64,000 nt of DNA from Candidatus Helarchaeota archaeon (GTDB taxonomy: Archaea; Asgardarchaeota; Lokiarchaeia; Helarchaeales; HEL-GB-A): contig JAEOSY010000397.1 of assembly GCA_016840125.1 (NCBI GenBank), positions 1-64,000 on the forward strand. The letters run 5' to 3'. Positions 18,910-27,678 of this stretch are shown piece after piece. Position 1 is the first letter of the stretch. Every line of letters begins with the position of its first letter. Position numbers and translations under genes: made by a program. The notes under the pieces are model-generated. The model saw only the letters and a list, made by a program, of their open reading frames with translations, had not been told where the DNA came from and ran no database searches.

Positions 18910-19572
18910 ATGAAAAAAGTGACGAAGAGAGTAATTAGTTTCGATTTTGATGGTGTCATTGTGGAACAAATGAATTCTTGGGGATTTATACGAGATATGA
19001 AAGGGATGCCAGAGGGTCGAATTGAAGAGTATGGATCGGGAAAAATCAATGGAAGAGAATTCCGGGATACGGAGCACATCATTTTTAAGAAGCATAATTT
19101 AGTATACGATGATTTTATCAAAGCAGGAAATAAAGAAAAACTCCATCCAGAAGTCATGGAAACTATTACAGAAATAGCAAGCCGGGGATATATCATGTTC
19201 ATTAATTCAGCAGGTCCACGTCCTACGATCCTTACTGTTTTAAAACGATTTCGTCCTCAGCCATTCAAGTACGTTTTTTCTATGGTGCCGCTTTTTGATG
19301 TAAATAATATTTTTTATGATACACATCTTCCTTTTGAGGATGAAAATCATGATGTAGACAAAGTCAAAGTATTGCGAGAGGTTGCCAAAAGAGAAGAAGT
19401 ATCAATCGAGAATATTATTCACGTTGGTGATGGCGTGACAGATATAAAATGCTTCAAGAAATGTATTGGTATTAGTTTCAATTCTCACAGCTCAAAAGTA
19501 GTCCAGAGTGCTCGATATAACCTCGAGCATTTTGGGGATCTAATTGCGGTCCTCGAAAAAATTGATGCATAA
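18910..19572 (+). CDS. HAD-superfamily hydrolase
   Basis: 220 aa from ATG 18910, which has GAGGTTT at a suitable distance (the TTG at 18895 overlaps the previous stop). HAD motif I is SFDFDGVIVEQM, motif II is probably MFINSAGPRP, and motif IV is HVGDGVTDIKCF, with a Lys before it. It is a phosphatase-type HAD of the two-Asp class. The substrate is unknown. It follows the PaaK-like gene by 11 bp and faces the C69 peptidase gene tail to tail (7 bp apart). Confidence 0.8.
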   Translation: MKKVTKRVISFDFDGVIVEQMNSWGFIRDMKGMPEGRIEEYGSGKINGREFRDTEHIIFKKHNLVYDDFIKAGNKEKLHPEVMETITEIASRGYIMFINSAGPRPTILTVLKRFRPQPFKYVFSMVPLFDVNNIFYDTHLPFEDENHDVDKVKVLREVAKREEVSIENIIHVGDGVTDIKCFKKCIGISFNSHSSKVVQSARYNLEHFGDLIAVLEKIDA

Positions 19573-19579
19573 CAATAAA

Positions 19580-20752
19580 TTACTTTAATTCCTTTTGGTA
19601 TAAAGCCCATTCTTCATCAAAAGCATCATGAAATAGCGATTGCCGTTTATCGACAGGTTCTGGTAACTTGATCAATTCTTGGACTTTTGCTAAATACTTT
19701 TTCTCTAACGTTGATAGAGTTTCCCCAAGTTTTCGAGGTGATTTTTCCATCGTCAGTTCATGTGCCCACCAGATCGTCTGGAGATCCGTGTCAAGCGAAG
19801 CTGTAAATTGTTGAGGAATCGCAATATTTGATGTCATGAATAGAGGTTTGAAGAAAGACTTACAAGGATTTGGTGTTGCAGTAAACCAATGCACCGTTAA
19901 TTCCTTTCGTGTATCAATTCGTGAGACTATCGATGCGGTGGAGCGGAAACCCCCATGCATACAAACACCTGCATCATGATCCCGGAGAATATCCATCATA
20001 TGTTGAGGGGACACAGCACCTTTATCGGTTTCTAATAAAAAGCGACACCGCCCTTCGCGAGAAAACGGTGATGGCTTATCAGGGAGATTATCCCATGCGA
20101 AGGCTTTCGCAAAATCAAATGACCCTGATGAATCCCAATATCCTTTTTCGATGGCGTAATCCACGAGCCCATCTGATGCCAAGTCATATTTGGTGCGGAT
20201 TGATAACCCATTGGAGATGTTACGCACGTCATCTACAACGCGCTCTGCAATCCACCACTTTCCTGCGGTTTCCAACACCCAAGCTTCCTTCGCATCCGCA
20301 ATTAAAAACGAATTATGATACGTCCATGAGGGATCATCCGCAGCACAGCCGCCTCCCTGCCCAAATTCTTCGAGAAGAGCTGCAATAACATCCACAGCAG
20401 CTCTGGCATCTTTCCCACGTTCTAACCCTAAGCGTAATAAATCCATCCCGAGTAAAGCAGGGGGACCATCAGGTTCTTTGGAAGAGACTGCTTCATTACC
20501 AATAACGACCCCATATTCGTTTGCACCCATTTCGCCTCCAAACATCCAATAGGGTTGACATAGGAGGATTTCAAAAGTTTCTACCACTTGGGGAATCGTG
20601 ATATAGGTACATTTCACTGTATCGTCCAAATGTTCCTTGTGTGGAATATAAATGAGATTCTGAACTTCGTTATATGGCCGATCACTATTCTTCCCAAAAA
20701 TCGTGGCGCCATCGGTTGTTGCCGAGCCCACCGCAACTAATGTATCACACAC
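19580..20752 (-). CDS. Peptidase C69 family (dipeptidase/secernin-like Ntn hydrolase)
   Basis: 390 aa beginning MCDTLVAVGSATTDG, where Cys2 is the expected N-terminal nucleophile exposed after Met removal. FGKNSDRPYNEVQ, GGEMGANEYGVVIGNEA and LRLGLERGKDA are standard C69 family motifs; HNSFLIADAKEAWVLETAGKWW is the conserved core strand region. The family hydrolyses dipeptides or acts on other amides; secernin-like members exist in archaea and eukaryotes. There is no signal peptide, so it is cytoplasmic. A TATA-like element lies about 44 bases upstream on its strand. Confidence 0.87.
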   Translation of the reverse strand: MCDTLVAVGSATTDGATIFGKNSDRPYNEVQNLIYIPHKEHLDDTVKCTYITIPQVVETFEILLCQPYWMFGGEMGANEYGVVIGNEAVSSKEPDGPPALLGMDLLRLGLERGKDARAAVDVIAALLEEFGQGGGCAADDPSWTYHNSFLIADAKEAWVLETAGKWWIAERVVDDVRNISNGLSIRTKYDLASDGLVDYAIEKGYWDSSGSFDFAKAFAWDNLPDKPSPFSREGRCRFLLETDKGAVSPQHMMDILRDHDAGVCMHGGFRSTASIVSRIDTRKELTVHWFTATPNPCKSFFKPLFMTSNIAIPQQFTASLDTDLQTIWWAHELTMEKSPRKLGETLSTLEKKYLAKVQELIKLPEPVDKRQSLFHDAFDEEWALYQKELK

Positions 20753-20795
20753 GTTACAACCTTCTTAACTTTAAATAATTACAATTAGAATAGGG

Positions 20796-20806
20796 TTTAT
20801 AAAAAA
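20796..20806. promoter_or_regulatory. TATA element in a divergent promoter region
   Basis: TTTATAAAAAA sits in the 73-bp gap between the C69 peptidase gene (minus, start 20752) and the small membrane protein (plus, ATG 20826). Read on the minus strand (TTTTTTATAAA) it is 44 bases before the peptidase start, a normal distance. On the plus strand it is about 25 bases before the ATG, which would give a nearly leaderless mRNA. Confidence 0.4.
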
Positions 20807-20825
20807 GCAGAGGGTGATAGTAGTG

Positions 20826-21104
20826 ATGAGTCTCCAAGAATTCAAGGATGATGATTCAGAGGGAGAACGGAAGAGATTATTTTTTAAAATTGGTCTTCCA
20901 TTGCTTTTAACGGGGATCGCTTTATGTATCATATGTTTTAGTCTTATGCCTCGGGAATATCTTACTCCTGGTTGGGAGGGAGTTATTGATCCTTTCTGGT
21001 CGGTTTTTGGCATAGGTTCAATATTGATTCTGTTGTTAGGTGTTTGTTTCATAATTTTGAGGTACCATAAGGGGGGTTGGGATGAAGCGGATATTCCAGT
21101 GTGA
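20826..21104 (+). CDS. Small two-TM membrane protein of unknown function
   Basis: 92 aa from ATG 20826; GGGTGAT stands about 8 bases upstream. A charged N-terminus (LQEFKDDDSEGERKRL) is followed by one hydrophobic helix (GLPLLLTGIALCIICFSL), a short loop with PREYLTPGWEGV, a second helix (IGSILILLLGVCFIILRY) and a charged tail. I recognise no family. The short leader and good ribosome site support that it is a real gene. Confidence 0.55.
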   Translation: MSLQEFKDDDSEGERKRLFFKIGLPLLLTGIALCIICFSLMPREYLTPGWEGVIDPFWSVFGIGSILILLLGVCFIILRYHKGGWDEADIPV

Positions 21105-21219
21105 AATTATAATCTAAAAATGAATCATAGTTTCCGAGTTAAGATTAAGGGAGAATGAAATTGATTAAGTTTAAATTCTATGACTTTTTGAATAATTTAA
21201 AAATAATTGGGTGTTGAGA

Positions 21220-21711
21220 ATGAATCGAAAACAAAGAGGTATAATAGGGATTTTTATTTGTATATGGCTACTAGCTCTTTTGCCAACATCTTCAGCATTC
21301 TCGGGGTCGATGACTGTCGCAGCGGGCGCTTATAATTCGAGTCTTGTGTATATACCAGCTCTTGGTTATGATACGATTGTGGGCACCTACAGTGCAAATA
21401 GTACGGTGGATGCTTTCATTACTGACAATTCGACATTGATAATTCAATATTCTAACACGGGAAATATTTCAGATGATGTGCTCTGGAAAAATACAGGGTT
21501 GAGCGGCAGTATTGATGTGATTATGACAAATGAATCAGCAATGTACATCCTCGTATTTGGGAATATCAATGGCTCCACAGGGACAATGGTAATCTATGAT
21601 GTATCCACTGCAAAATCTGCCGGAATCCCAGGATTTGAGCTAATAATCACCGGGATGGGTATCGGGATTCTCTTTAGTATTCATTTAATACGTAGAAAAT
21701 CTAATGAATAA
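21220..21711 (+). CDS. Small secreted, C-terminally anchored surface protein
   Basis: 163 aa from ATG 21220 (GTG 21211 is an alternative; GGGTG lies just upstream). An N-terminal signal peptide (GIIGIFICIWLLALLPTSSA) leads into a beta-rich domain with several N-glycosylation sequons (NSS, NST, NGS). The C-terminus is GIPGFELIITGMGIGILFSI followed by HLIRRKSNE, a Pro-Gly-Phe motif with one TM helix and a basic tail. The same IPGF anchor ends the surface protein at 32812. The function is unknown; it is probably displayed outside the cell. Confidence 0.65.
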   Translation: MNRKQRGIIGIFICIWLLALLPTSSAFSGSMTVAAGAYNSSLVYIPALGYDTIVGTYSANSTVDAFITDNSTLIIQYSNTGNISDDVLWKNTGLSGSIDVIMTNESAMYILVFGNINGSTGTMVIYDVSTAKSAGIPGFELIITGMGIGILFSIHLIRRKSNE

Positions 21712-21726
21712 TACTCTTCATCTATC

Positions 21727-21735
21727 TTTTTTTTT
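21727..21735. terminator. T-run between convergent genes
   Basis: Nine T residues lie in the 44-bp gap between the stop of the small surface protein (21711) and the stop of the aldolase on the other strand (21756). The run can terminate the plus-strand transcript; it is an A-run for the minus strand and would not serve that gene. Confidence 0.4.
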
Positions 21736-21755
21736 AGACAAGGAAATTACGAAGG

Positions 21756-22469
21756 TTATAATTGTCGAGTGGCAGCATAGAGACGTTGGCAATACGCAAG
21801 TGCTTCAGGGCTCAGCAAAGCAACTTTTCCAGCTGCTTTCGCCATAAGAAAGGTTCTTGATGCTTTGTTAAGCAACTGGACATTGCGGAATGCTTTATCT
21901 AAATTTTTTCCAACGCATACAGCGCCATGTTGTCGTAAAATAACAGCCCCCATGTCACCAATCGCCTCATGCACTTTCACTGCTAATTCAGGAGTACCGG
22001 TAGGCGCAAATTCGGCAATTTTAATCGCCCCACCTAAGTAAATTGCTTGCTCCTCTAGGATAGGGGGAAGTTCCTCATTGGGGAGATCCTCCACAATCAC
22101 ACTTACTGTCACGGGGTAAATCGAATGGACATGTATAATTCCATTCACATCTGAGCGCTGTTTATAAATGCCAATATGAAGAATTTTTTCAACGGAGGGT
22201 GCATTTCGATTGCCTCCAGCAGCTCTAACGCGCTTTCCCTTGCCATTCATAATTACAATATCTTCAATACCTAATTCATCGTAATTCATATTGGAAGGGG
22301 AAATTGCATATAACTCCTCGTCCGCCTCAGTATTGGGTTTTATGCGTAAGCTGACATTACCTGCGGTTCCTATCACTTCCCCGGTATGTAACATCTTTTG
22401 TGCAATTTCTAAAACCATTTTCCTTTCTTCTATATACTCAACCTTTTTTTCCTTCTTCTTATTACTCAA
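21756..22469 (-). CDS. Class II aldolase/adducin family protein (fuculose-phosphate-aldolase-like)
   Basis: 237 aa. Metal-site motifs of the AraD/FucA fold are visible: GTAGNVSLR, SVEKILHIGIY (with the catalytic Glu), IIHVHSIYPV (two His) and RQHGAVCVG (third His). The reaction is probably a retro-aldol cleavage or epimerisation of a sugar phosphate, giving for example dihydroxyacetone phosphate and an aldehyde. Start is TTG with GGAGATG upstream. It follows the D-2-hydroxyacid dehydrogenase gene by about 26 bp on the same strand, so the two likely form an operon for a small carbon-acid or sugar route, perhaps together with the FGGY kinase nearby. Confidence 0.85.
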   Translation of the reverse strand: MSNKKKEKKVEYIEERKMVLEIAQKMLHTGEVIGTAGNVSLRIKPNTEADEELYAISPSNMNYDELGIEDIVIMNGKGKRVRAAGGNRNAPSVEKILHIGIYKQRSDVNGIIHVHSIYPVTVSVIVEDLPNEELPPILEEQAIYLGGAIKIAEFAPTGTPELAVKVHEAIGDMGAVILRQHGAVCVGKNLDKAFRNVQLLNKASRTFLMAKAAGKVALLSPEALAYCQRLYAATRQL

Positions 22470-22495
22470 ATTAACATCTCCAATTTACGGTAGTG

Positions 22496-23506
22496 CTATT
22501 TTTTAAAAACTTTCTCTAATACTTCAGGATTCAAGCAGTTCTTGGGAGGTTTCCCATCTAGATAGCGGAGTACCTCTTCGTAAGCCATCTTAGAACTGTA
22601 GTAGGGGACGTCAGCAGAAGATCCACCAATATGTGAGGTAGTAATTACATTATCTAATCCAATGAGTTCGCTTTTGCGTTTGATTGGTTCTCGTTTGTAG
22701 GTGTCAAGGGCTGCGCCGCGAATTTTCTTTTCCTTCAAGAGTTCAATTAAGCCATCCTCATCGACGATTTTTCCTCGCGAGGTATTGATGAAATAGGCAG
22801 TAGATTTCATAAGAGATAATTTCTCTTTTGTGAGCATTCCTTTTGTCTCGTCTGTTAATAGAGCATGGACGGTGACAATATCTGATTCCTTTAAGAGGGT
22901 GTCAAGGTCCACTTGCTTCGCATCCAAAGCGGTAAGCCGTTCCTCATTAATATAGGGGTCGGATACTAAGATATTCATTCCAAGGGTTTTGAGAATGGTT
23001 CCGACGCGAAAGCCAATGGCACCCAAGCCGATTATTCCGACCGTCCTTCTATTTAATTCAATACCACGTTCAGAATAAGCCGAAAGGATTGGCCACTTCT
23101 TTATTTGAACCAAATTATGGTTTTTAATGATATTTCGTATTAATGCGATAATCATTCCGATTGTGAATTCTGCAACCGAGTTCGCATTACGGCCAGGAGT
23201 AAAAGCAACTATAATATTTTTTTCTGTTGATAATCCAAGATCTACGAAAAATTCAGTTCCTTTTGCGCAGATGATAATTTTCAACGTGTCCTTTACTTTC
23301 TCTAGGACATATTTACTCACCACATCTGCTTCACAAATAAAAATTTCGATCTCATTGTCGTTGAGGAAATTCGCTAAATCGTCCCCTTGCAAAATCTGTA
23401 ACTTCTCGGTTTCCGGATCGAGCCAGGGACGATAAATAACATCCACTTTCGCTTTTAATTTTTCGAGGTAGTCTTGATCAAAGAAGGCAGTAACCAATGT
23501 TTTCAT
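22496..23506 (-). CDS. D-isomer-specific 2-hydroxyacid dehydrogenase (SerA-like)
   Basis: 336 aa from ATG 23506, with GGGTG just before it (GTG 23515 is an alternative). The NAD-binding motif GIIGLGAIGFRVGTILKTLG is intact, as are NTSRGKIVDEDGL, the catalytic Arg region and the Glu/His near HIGGSSADVPY. It interconverts a 2-keto acid and a D-2-hydroxy acid with NAD(H). There is no C-terminal ACT or ASB domain, so it is not necessarily phosphoglycerate dehydrogenase. Operon partner of the class II aldolase downstream. Confidence 0.86.
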   Translation of the reverse strand: MKTLVTAFFDQDYLEKLKAKVDVIYRPWLDPETEKLQILQGDDLANFLNDNEIEIFICEADVVSKYVLEKVKDTLKIIICAKGTEFFVDLGLSTEKNIIVAFTPGRNANSVAEFTIGMIIALIRNIIKNHNLVQIKKWPILSAYSERGIELNRRTVGIIGLGAIGFRVGTILKTLGMNILVSDPYINEERLTALDAKQVDLDTLLKESDIVTVHALLTDETKGMLTKEKLSLMKSTAYFINTSRGKIVDEDGLIELLKEKKIRGAALDTYKREPIKRKSELIGLDNVITTSHIGGSSADVPYYSSKMAYEEVLRYLDGKPPKNCLNPEVLEKVFKK

Positions 23507-23597
23507 ACTAAGCACCCAATCAAACGATTAATAGAGATATACTTAAAGATAATTCAAAAACTTCAAATGGTCTGATTAAAAAAATGGGGGAATAGGA

Positions 23598-24617
23598 TCA
23601 TTCCACAAAAGTTTCGGAAATAACTAAAAGAATGTCATTTGGTTGAAATCTTGTATCAAAATCAGGATTAAGAAGAGTTTGGTCTCCACGCACAAGACCG
23701 ATCAGCAGTGCATCATGTTGTTTCTTGATTAAAGGTATTGTTTCTTCAAAAGATTTATCGATATAATCAGATATTTTCGTAATATGGTAGAGTTCTTTAC
23801 CTGCCATTGATATTAATTCGTTGTATGCATCATACAAATCAGGTAAAAGTAGTGTTATATTCAGAAATTTGCCGAGAATCTCCTCTTGACAGATAATTTG
23901 GTGGCAATTGACACGTCGGAAATGCTGTACATTGCCTTTCTCCTTTACCTCCGCAATAGTATAGCAGTTTGGGTTTAGGGATTGGATGGAAAGAACAGTG
24001 AGCAAGGTATCGCCATCATCATCGAGTGATACGAGGGCCTTCTTTGCCCGTTCAACGCCAGCTTTTTGTAATATGTCATCTTCCTTGGGGTCTCCTTGAA
24101 TATAGGCACCCCATTTTGAATCCCAATCCTCAGGTACTGGTTTATTATTAATTAACACAATTTTAATACCTTCTGTACTCAGTTCTCCGATTAAAACCTT
24201 AATTCTTTCATTGTACCCTACGATCAGAGTAATTTCTTCCATATTATTCACCATACGCATAAACTTCCTATTCTGGAAGAAGCGCGATTCAAGGGCGACT
24301 TCTAATATCGTCGCAAAGGTCAATGAGATTAAAGCCACTCCGAAAAAGGCGAGCACGATGGCGAGCACCTGTCCTGGTACTGTTTCAGGTGATATATCGC
24401 CAAAGCCGATTGTAGTAACTGTAATCACGGTCCAATAAAAGCAGTCCATGAGCGAAAGCGAAAGCGTATGTGTGGGAGCCTCAAGGAAATAAAAGCCAAC
24501 TGTGCCAATGGCTATGAATGTAATTATTATAAAGATGACTTTCCCCAGCATTGTTTGTAAAAGTGTTCGCATTTGTTGATATGCCTTTTGGAAAATTATG
24601 TGGGCCACTTTTTTCAC
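23598..24617 (-). CDS. Potassium channel with RCK/TrkA-N and TrkA-C domains (MthK-like)
   Basis: 339 aa with GTG start. Two TM helices (VIFIIITFIAIGTVGFYFL and VLAIVLAFFGVALISLTFA) enclose a pore loop with the selectivity filter TVTTIGFGD. The cytoplasmic part begins with an RCK/TrkA-N Rossmann domain (ITLIVGYNERIKVLIGEL, YIQGDPKEDDIL, AKKALVSLDDDGDTLLT) and ends in a TrkA-C-like domain. The length and order match the MthK class, in which ligand binding to RCK gates K+ flow. The nucleotide-binding first turn is VGYNER rather than GxGxxG, common among RCK domains that do not bind NAD. Confidence 0.9.
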   Translation of the reverse strand: MKKVAHIIFQKAYQQMRTLLQTMLGKVIFIIITFIAIGTVGFYFLEAPTHTLSLSLMDCFYWTVITVTTIGFGDISPETVPGQVLAIVLAFFGVALISLTFATILEVALESRFFQNRKFMRMVNNMEEITLIVGYNERIKVLIGELSTEGIKIVLINNKPVPEDWDSKWGAYIQGDPKEDDILQKAGVERAKKALVSLDDDGDTLLTVLSIQSLNPNCYTIAEVKEKGNVQHFRRVNCHQIICQEEILGKFLNITLLLPDLYDAYNELISMAGKELYHITKISDYIDKSFEETIPLIKKQHDALLIGLVRGDQTLLNPDFDTRFQPNDILLVISETFVE

Positions 24618-24723
24618 AGCTCTTCAATAGGAAGCATTGATGTTTCAAGCGTATTTTTAAGTGTTAGATTATATTACAGTCTCTCTTCTTATAACAATTT
24701 TTCCATTGAAGTGAAAAAGCTCA

Positions 24724-26697
24724 TTAGCGTAGTCGCTTCTGATATTTCCGCTTGAAAATCCCAAGGCCAATTTGCGTAAATCCCATTGCTAGCATGAGAA
24801 TAAGACCAAATCCAACACTGATAAAGGATTCGGAGGGTCGAAATGCTAGAAGAAGGTCTTCATAGTCAGCAAACAAAGTCATAATAAATGCTAGACCAGC
24901 TAGGATCATAGCAGGAATACCAATGTTAAGAATACCGCCGAGAACAGGTTTGTTGAAAGCAATAATGAAGTATGTAATAAGAATTCCGAATAGAATCGGA
25001 GTGAGGAGGGGGATAAGATCTATGTAATTAGTGAGGATAGTAGCGATAGAAAATTCGAGCTTAGTGGATTCGGGGAGGACGATCGCAATGGGAAGGAAAA
25101 GAGTGATGGCAATCACAACTTCGGTGACAGTAATACCTATAACTTGACTGCTGTAGAGATATCGGAATTTTCGTTCATTCTCAGGGGCAATTTTGGGTTT
25201 ATTTTTCCGATACTCGCGACGGACAAGCATGAAAGTGGGTAAGGCTATTGCCAATCCTAAGAGAATGAAAAAAGGAATCTCAAGCCACGTTGTGAGAGTT
25301 TCCCGCCATGCATTGGTTGAGAACATTACATACAGATCACCCTCTATTTCAACCATAACGTAATATGTTAGGTCTGCATTAACGGGAAGATTCGTTATTT
25401 CAATAGACCAAGCGGATTGGTTCAGACGGGTCATTTCCGTTTCGGTCCATGCTGCACCGAGAACGTCCCAATGGGACGCAAGAATAACTTTCGAGATGGG
25501 CGCATCGACATCATTTGTAATGTTTACTGTGACTGTAAGTTTAGAGCCAAATAGAGTGTTCTCAACCTTGCTAAAGGTTTGGATAGCCGGTGGGGCAGGG
25601 CCGCTCCACATCGTGTAATTCAGCCAATAGAGAAAAGTACCTCGATCTGGTTTCATGAGGAACCAACCATGATGCCCACCGGGAGACATACTTAGCGCTT
25701 TTGAGGAGTTAAAGGTAGCGAAAAAGGTCTCATTAAAACTACTAAGAGGGAAGAATTCATCATTAGTACCTACCAAAAATAAAGTCGGGGGATTATTGCT
25801 TGAATTCACATAGGTAATTGGATCTAAATATTGAAAGTAATCTGAATAGGGGTATTCATTAAAATCCACTTCATAGGGATTCACAATCAACCTGAAGAAG
25901 GAGTTTGGATCTGCTTGAGCACTACCAATATTCCCAGAGGCTATGACGGGAATAGCTGTGCGAACCTTGTGCGCATAGATGTTACTCGCAAACATAGTAT
26001 TCATCCCACCATAGCTCGATCCTGTAACGGCGATCCGGGTGGGATCAATTTCAGTTTGATTGAGGAGGACATCAATTCCTCTGATAGCAGCACGAGCCGT
26101 CAAATAGAAATGGGAATTATCAAGTAGATCTGCTGTGACATTGCCATCCCATCCAGATAAATCAGGGACAATCCAGTCTTGAGTTGGTGGGGGACCATCA
26201 GAATAACCGCTCCCAGGAAAGTCTATTGTTAAAACGGTATAATTATAAGCGGCTGCAAAGTATGCAAGATCCAACATAGATGTGTGGGTACCGCCCATGC
26301 CATGCATTGCGATAATTCCAGGAACTTGTCCTAGATCGCCAGAACTGTTATCGGGTCCAACCAACACACCATAGATTCGAAGAGGGGTATTGTTCCAGGA
26401 TTGGCTAGTGAAATATAGAGTACGAATTGTGAAGTTTTTCTGGTGGGTTTCGTTCCATAAATAAGATGTCGATTCGATGCTGATGTTGAGGGGAATTTGC
26501 TCAATTTCGGTGAAGTTCCAGAAACTAGGGATCGGGTTCGTGGCAGATTTATTGAGCGCCACAGTTTGATCCAGATTAATATCGATTTTATTGGAATTGG
26601 GAGAGTTATTCACGAAAAGGAATTGTGAAGCAGAAAAAATGACAAAGATAACTAGGAGAAATAATAATATTATATAAGAGGAATTCTTCGCTTTCAT
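24724..26697 (-). CDS. Membrane-anchored extracellular alpha/beta hydrolase, paralogue 1
   Basis: 657 aa. One N-terminal TM or signal helix is followed by an alpha/beta hydrolase domain (about 60-370) with the triad visible: nucleophile elbow GSSYGGMN, acid in GTNDEFFPL and His in GGHHGWF; the oxyanion motif is GMGGTHTS. An Ig-like segment (about 380-470) leads to four C-terminal TM helices from about 485 on. The many Asn-X-Ser/Thr sequons suggest an extracellular domain. It resembles acyl-peptidase or dienelactone-hydrolase type enzymes; substrate unknown. A full-length paralogue of 656 aa lies at 49728 on the same strand. Confidence 0.82.
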   Translation of the reverse strand: MKAKNSSYIILLFLLVIFVIFSASQFLFVNNSPNSNKIDINLDQTVALNKSATNPIPSFWNFTEIEQIPLNISIESTSYLWNETHQKNFTIRTLYFTSQSWNNTPLRIYGVLVGPDNSSGDLGQVPGIIAMHGMGGTHTSMLDLAYFAAAYNYTVLTIDFPGSGYSDGPPPTQDWIVPDLSGWDGNVTADLLDNSHFYLTARAAIRGIDVLLNQTEIDPTRIAVTGSSYGGMNTMFASNIYAHKVRTAIPVIASGNIGSAQADPNSFFRLIVNPYEVDFNEYPYSDYFQYLDPITYVNSSNNPPTLFLVGTNDEFFPLSSFNETFFATFNSSKALSMSPGGHHGWFLMKPDRGTFLYWLNYTMWSGPAPPAIQTFSKVENTLFGSKLTVTVNITNDVDAPISKVILASHWDVLGAAWTETEMTRLNQSAWSIEITNLPVNADLTYYVMVEIEGDLYVMFSTNAWRETLTTWLEIPFFILLGLAIALPTFMLVRREYRKNKPKIAPENERKFRYLYSSQVIGITVTEVVIAITLFLPIAIVLPESTKLEFSIATILTNYIDLIPLLTPILFGILITYFIIAFNKPVLGGILNIGIPAMILAGLAFIMTLFADYEDLLLAFRPSESFISVGFGLILMLAMGFTQIGLGIFKRKYQKRLR

Positions 26698-26741
26698 AAG
26701 TTAGTATTTCATAATAGATTTATTAGAATTACTAAAACAAT

Positions 26742-27608
26742 TTATTTCAACCATGCACAATTAGGACTCGGGCAGTAGTGTCGAATGAGCTGTTTTTTCC
26801 CCTCTACGAGTTCATATACCTCAAAAGTTTGGGTACCACATTTGGGACAGGGAATACTTTTTATAATCCCTTCTATTTCAACTTCTTTTTCCTCAAATAC
26901 GTCCTTTCTTGATGGTTTAGCTTTGAGATCCTCTAATTCTTTGGTTAGCGCATCTATTTTTTCATTTTTCTCTTTAACCAAATCTTCTTTCGTCTTTATT
27001 TCTTCCTGGAGTTCAGTTATTCTGTTTCTCGACTTTTCAATATCATTTTTGTCATATTCTAAAATTTTCACTAATTCAACAACTTTCTTTTGAATTTTAG
27101 AGGAATTGCTCTCTAAATCGGAATTACTTTTTTCTAATTCAGAGACTTTTTCTTCCAGCGTAGTATATTTTTTGCTCAATTCCGAATTTTCACGATTCTT
27201 CTCCGATACAATTCCACTAAGACGATCAATTTCCTTCATAAAATTAGCGTGGATATTCATCGTGGCGCCCAAGGATTCATCTTTCGTCGAAACGACCGAT
27301 TCTAATGAGGTAGCCAATTCGTTTAGTTTATCGACTTTAGCTTGCAGGGTAAGAATTTTTTCATCTTTTACTTTGGTCTCCTCTTGAGCCATGGAAATTA
27401 TTTGTTTTAACTCCTCGTTTCTTGCTGTTAATTCCTCAGCCCGCTTATTAAGATCTTCTATTCGATTCTTCAAAATTAACAGAGCATGTCCATCAATCTT
27501 ATGGGTTTTCGTCGGAGCTTCCAGGATTTTTTCCCATTTTATTACCAAAGGCTTCCATCTCTGATTGATTCTAAATTTTTTTTTGTGTATACCTTGAATA
27601 GATGACAA
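26742..27608 (-). CDS. Coiled-coil protein with C-terminal zinc ribbon
   Basis: 288 aa with TTG start (no in-frame ATG near the front). Residues about 45-245 are a long heptad-rich coiled coil. The C-terminus is a zinc ribbon, CPKCGTQTFEVYE...HYCPSPNCAWL. A conserved patch inside the coil, SLESVVSTKDESLGA then TMNIHANF, is also found in the protein at 36890 (SLEKVVSTRDETMGAQMDIH), as is the zinc ribbon, so the two are paralogues. This copy lacks the gelsolin-like tail of the other. Function unknown; a scaffold or cytoskeletal adaptor is a guess. It follows the CoA-transferase gene by 70 bp. Confidence 0.72.
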   Translation of the reverse strand: MSSIQGIHKKKFRINQRWKPLVIKWEKILEAPTKTHKIDGHALLILKNRIEDLNKRAEELTARNEELKQIISMAQEETKVKDEKILTLQAKVDKLNELATSLESVVSTKDESLGATMNIHANFMKEIDRLSGIVSEKNRENSELSKKYTTLEEKVSELEKSNSDLESNSSKIQKKVVELVKILEYDKNDIEKSRNRITELQEEIKTKEDLVKEKNEKIDALTKELEDLKAKPSRKDVFEEKEVEIEGIIKSIPCPKCGTQTFEVYELVEGKKQLIRHYCPSPNCAWLK

Positions 27609-27678
27609 TTTTTATTCATTTAAGATTAGCTTATTACACATGCTGCAAGGGAATGGAATAAGAGGGAGCGAAAGTAAA

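Noticed and set aside
18795..19202. 135-aa minus-strand frame across the PaaK/HAD junction
   Set aside because: It overlaps two well supported genes and has a low-complexity Ser/Leu/Ile composition without a ribosome site.
19909..20388. 159-aa plus-strand frame opposite the C69 peptidase
   Set aside because: No start signal or family match; the opposite strand is a full conserved peptidase.
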